Below the pieces are notes generated by a model. That model had not been told where the DNA came from. It did not search any database and saw nothing but the letters and a program-made list of their open reading frames with translations. 6,869 nt of DNA from Bacteroidota bacterium (GTDB lineage: Bacteria > Bacteroidota > Bacteroidia > Chitinophagales > LD1), in NCBI GenBank assembly GCA_947457525.1, contig CANGXE010000083.1, positions 1 to 6,869 of the forward strand. Direction: 5' to 3'. How positions within the stretch are numbered: the first letter of the stretch is position 1; each line of letters starts with the position of its first letter. Shown here piece after piece: positions 6,034-6,869 of the stretch. The translations under genes and the position numbers were made by a program.

Positions 6034-6597
6034 ATGGATAATCTTTTAGTCGTAAAATTTGGTGGTACGTCAGTGGGTGCAGCCGACAGAATTCAGCAAT
6101 TGCCTTCGATTGTCGCTCAGTTAAAAAAACAATATCGTACAGTAGTGGTGGTTTGCTCGGCCATGTCAAAAGTGACTGATTTGCTGATAAAAGCCGGTGA
6201 GCAAGCCGCAAAGAAAAATGGCCAGTATGAACAAACAGTAACGGAGATAGCACAAAAGCATTTTATGGTTTATGCTACATTATTGTCAAAGAATAATGTC
6301 GCTACAAAACAATTGTTATCCGCGCTCGAAGAGTTGAAGCAAATTTATTATAGCGTGTTTCTTACCGGAGAGTTTACGGATCGCACCAAGGATTTGGTGA
6401 TGAGTTTTGGGGAACGACTGTCGTGCACTTTTGTGGATGCTTATTTCCAGCAACGAAAATTAAAATCAAGTATTTGTGATGCTCGCACGGTTGTAAAAAC
6501 AAACAGCGAGTTTGGCTATGCTAAAGTAGATTTCAACGCTACAAACAAGCAAATCAAAACTTGTTTTAGTGATAAGAAAGATATCAGCTGCAGTTGA
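6034..6597 (+). CDS. thrA: truncated aspartokinase, N-terminal part of a ThrA-type protein
   Basis: The 187-residue frame is the N-terminal kinase part of aspartokinase, which phosphorylates L-aspartate at the start of the threonine/lysine/methionine pathway. KFGGTSV (8-14) is the nucleotide-binding signature. CSAMSKVTD (41-49), FLTGEFTDRTKDLVMSFGERLS (109-130, with the SFGERLS substrate-binding motif) and DARTVVKTNSEFGYAKVDF (149-167) look like Bacteroidota bifunctional aspartokinase/homoserine dehydrogenase I, normally about 800 residues. Homology fades at about residue 184 (KKDI), where relatives continue with a VVTGF-like stretch; here the frame reads SCS and stops at TGA (6595-6597). The sequence after that encodes the middle of threonine synthase in another frame. 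The rest of the kinase, the ACT domains and the homoserine dehydrogenase are missing, so no working enzyme is expected. The promoter is unclear: TTTTTG (5980-5985) and A/T-rich sequence precede the ATG, with no convincing -7 box and no Thr-rich leader peptide. ThrA rather than LysC is inferred from sequence style and from the thrC sequence next to it. Confidence 0.85.
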   Translation: MDNLLVVKFGGTSVGAADRIQQLPSIVAQLKKQYRTVVVVCSAMSKVTDLLIKAGEQAAKKNGQYEQTVTEIAQKHFMVYATLLSKNNVATKQLLSALEELKQIYYSVFLTGEFTDRTKDLVMSFGERLSCTFVDAYFQQRKLKSSICDARTVVKTNSEFGYAKVDFNATNKQIKTCFSDKKDISCS

Positions 6598-6869
6598 CCA
6601 CCTTCGGCAAAAACATTAGAGCGATTTGTGTAGACGGTACGTTTGATTATTGTCAGCGTATGGTCAAAACAGCTTTTGCAGATGCGGAGTTGACGAAGAA
6701 ATTAGGTTTAACCTCAGCTAATTCAATCAACATTGGTCGACTATTACCGCAAATGACTTATTACACTTTTGCAGCTAATCACCATTTTGCTCAAATAGGA
6801 CAAAAGCCCACCATCATTGTTCCGAGTGGAAATTTTGGGAACATTACTGCCGGTTTGTTTGTAAAAAAA
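6576..6869 (+). pseudogene. thrC: threonine synthase fragment (internal part; N-terminus missing, C-terminus beyond window)
   Basis: This 98-codon frame is open from 6576, just after a TAA at 6573-6575, to the window end. It reads like the middle of threonine synthase, the PLP enzyme that converts O-phosphohomoserine to threonine. Recognisable blocks are QLTTFGKNIRAICVDGTFD (residues 6-24), LTSANSINIGRLLPQMTYY (45-63) and the phosphate/PLP-binding IIVPSGNFGNITAGL (80-94). Family-like sequence begins at about 6588-6594. The N-terminal half, which carries the PLP-binding lysine, is absent, and no start codon suits this frame. It overlaps the end of the aspartokinase fragment in a different frame, so it is not a continuation of that protein. 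Either the thr operon suffered an internal deletion or the sequence is chimeric at this point. The 3' end may be intact outside the window. Confidence 0.88.

Noticed and set aside
6005..6253. Minus-strand open frame opposite the aspartokinase start
   Set aside because: It is antisense to the conserved KFGGTSV region and has no recognisable motif.
6034..6869. A novel aspartokinase-threonine synthase fusion protein
   Set aside because: The two parts are in different frames with a TGA at 6595-6597, and both lack essential portions. A deletion or chimeric junction explains this better than a functional fusion.

Overview
The window looks like chromosomal DNA of a Bacteroidota bacterium (Cytophagia, Chitinophagia or Sphingobacteriia-like). 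The basis is a TACATTTG element matching the Bacteroidota -7 box TAnnTTTG in front of the tRNA gene, A/T-rich leaders without clear Shine-Dalgarno sequences, and protein sequences (MiaA, CCA-adding enzyme, Pgk, ThrA-type aspartokinase, ThrC) that read like Bacteroidota members of their families. No mobile element, CRISPR array, rRNA or phage gene is visible. Most of the window is housekeeping sequence. I see no clearly new multi-gene system.

Left part, minus strand, read right to left: a tRNA-Glu(UUC) gene (3132-3203) with its own promoter (near 3222-3251) and an intrinsic terminator (3095-3128). It is followed by a CCA-adding enzyme (cca, 1651-3069), miaA (730-1647, 3 nt after cca) and the first 238 residues of an MFS-like membrane transporter (1-714, 15 nt after miaA), which runs off the window edge. 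The tRNA does not encode its 3' CCA, so it depends on the enzyme encoded immediately downstream. With miaA this makes a compact tRNA-maturation cluster. The TTG-initiated extension of cca would start inside the tRNA terminator, so the start at 3069 is preferred.

Middle: phosphoglycerate kinase (pgk, 3285-4508, minus) is divergent from a Y-family, UmuC/DinB-type translesion DNA polymerase (4598-5944, plus). The 89-nt gap between them holds a 36-nt imperfect palindrome (4557-4592) followed by a T-run that abuts the polymerase start codon. It is a candidate operator or attenuator.

Right part, plus strand: a threonine-biosynthesis locus that is broken or misassembled. An N-terminal aspartokinase segment typical of ThrA (6034 to about 6584) joins abruptly, in a different frame, to the middle of threonine synthase (about 6588 to 6869). 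The rest of thrA, any thrB and the N-terminal half of thrC, including the PLP-lysine region, are absent. This is either a real internal deletion of the thr operon or a chimeric assembly/clone junction, and it is the most notable anomaly in the window.
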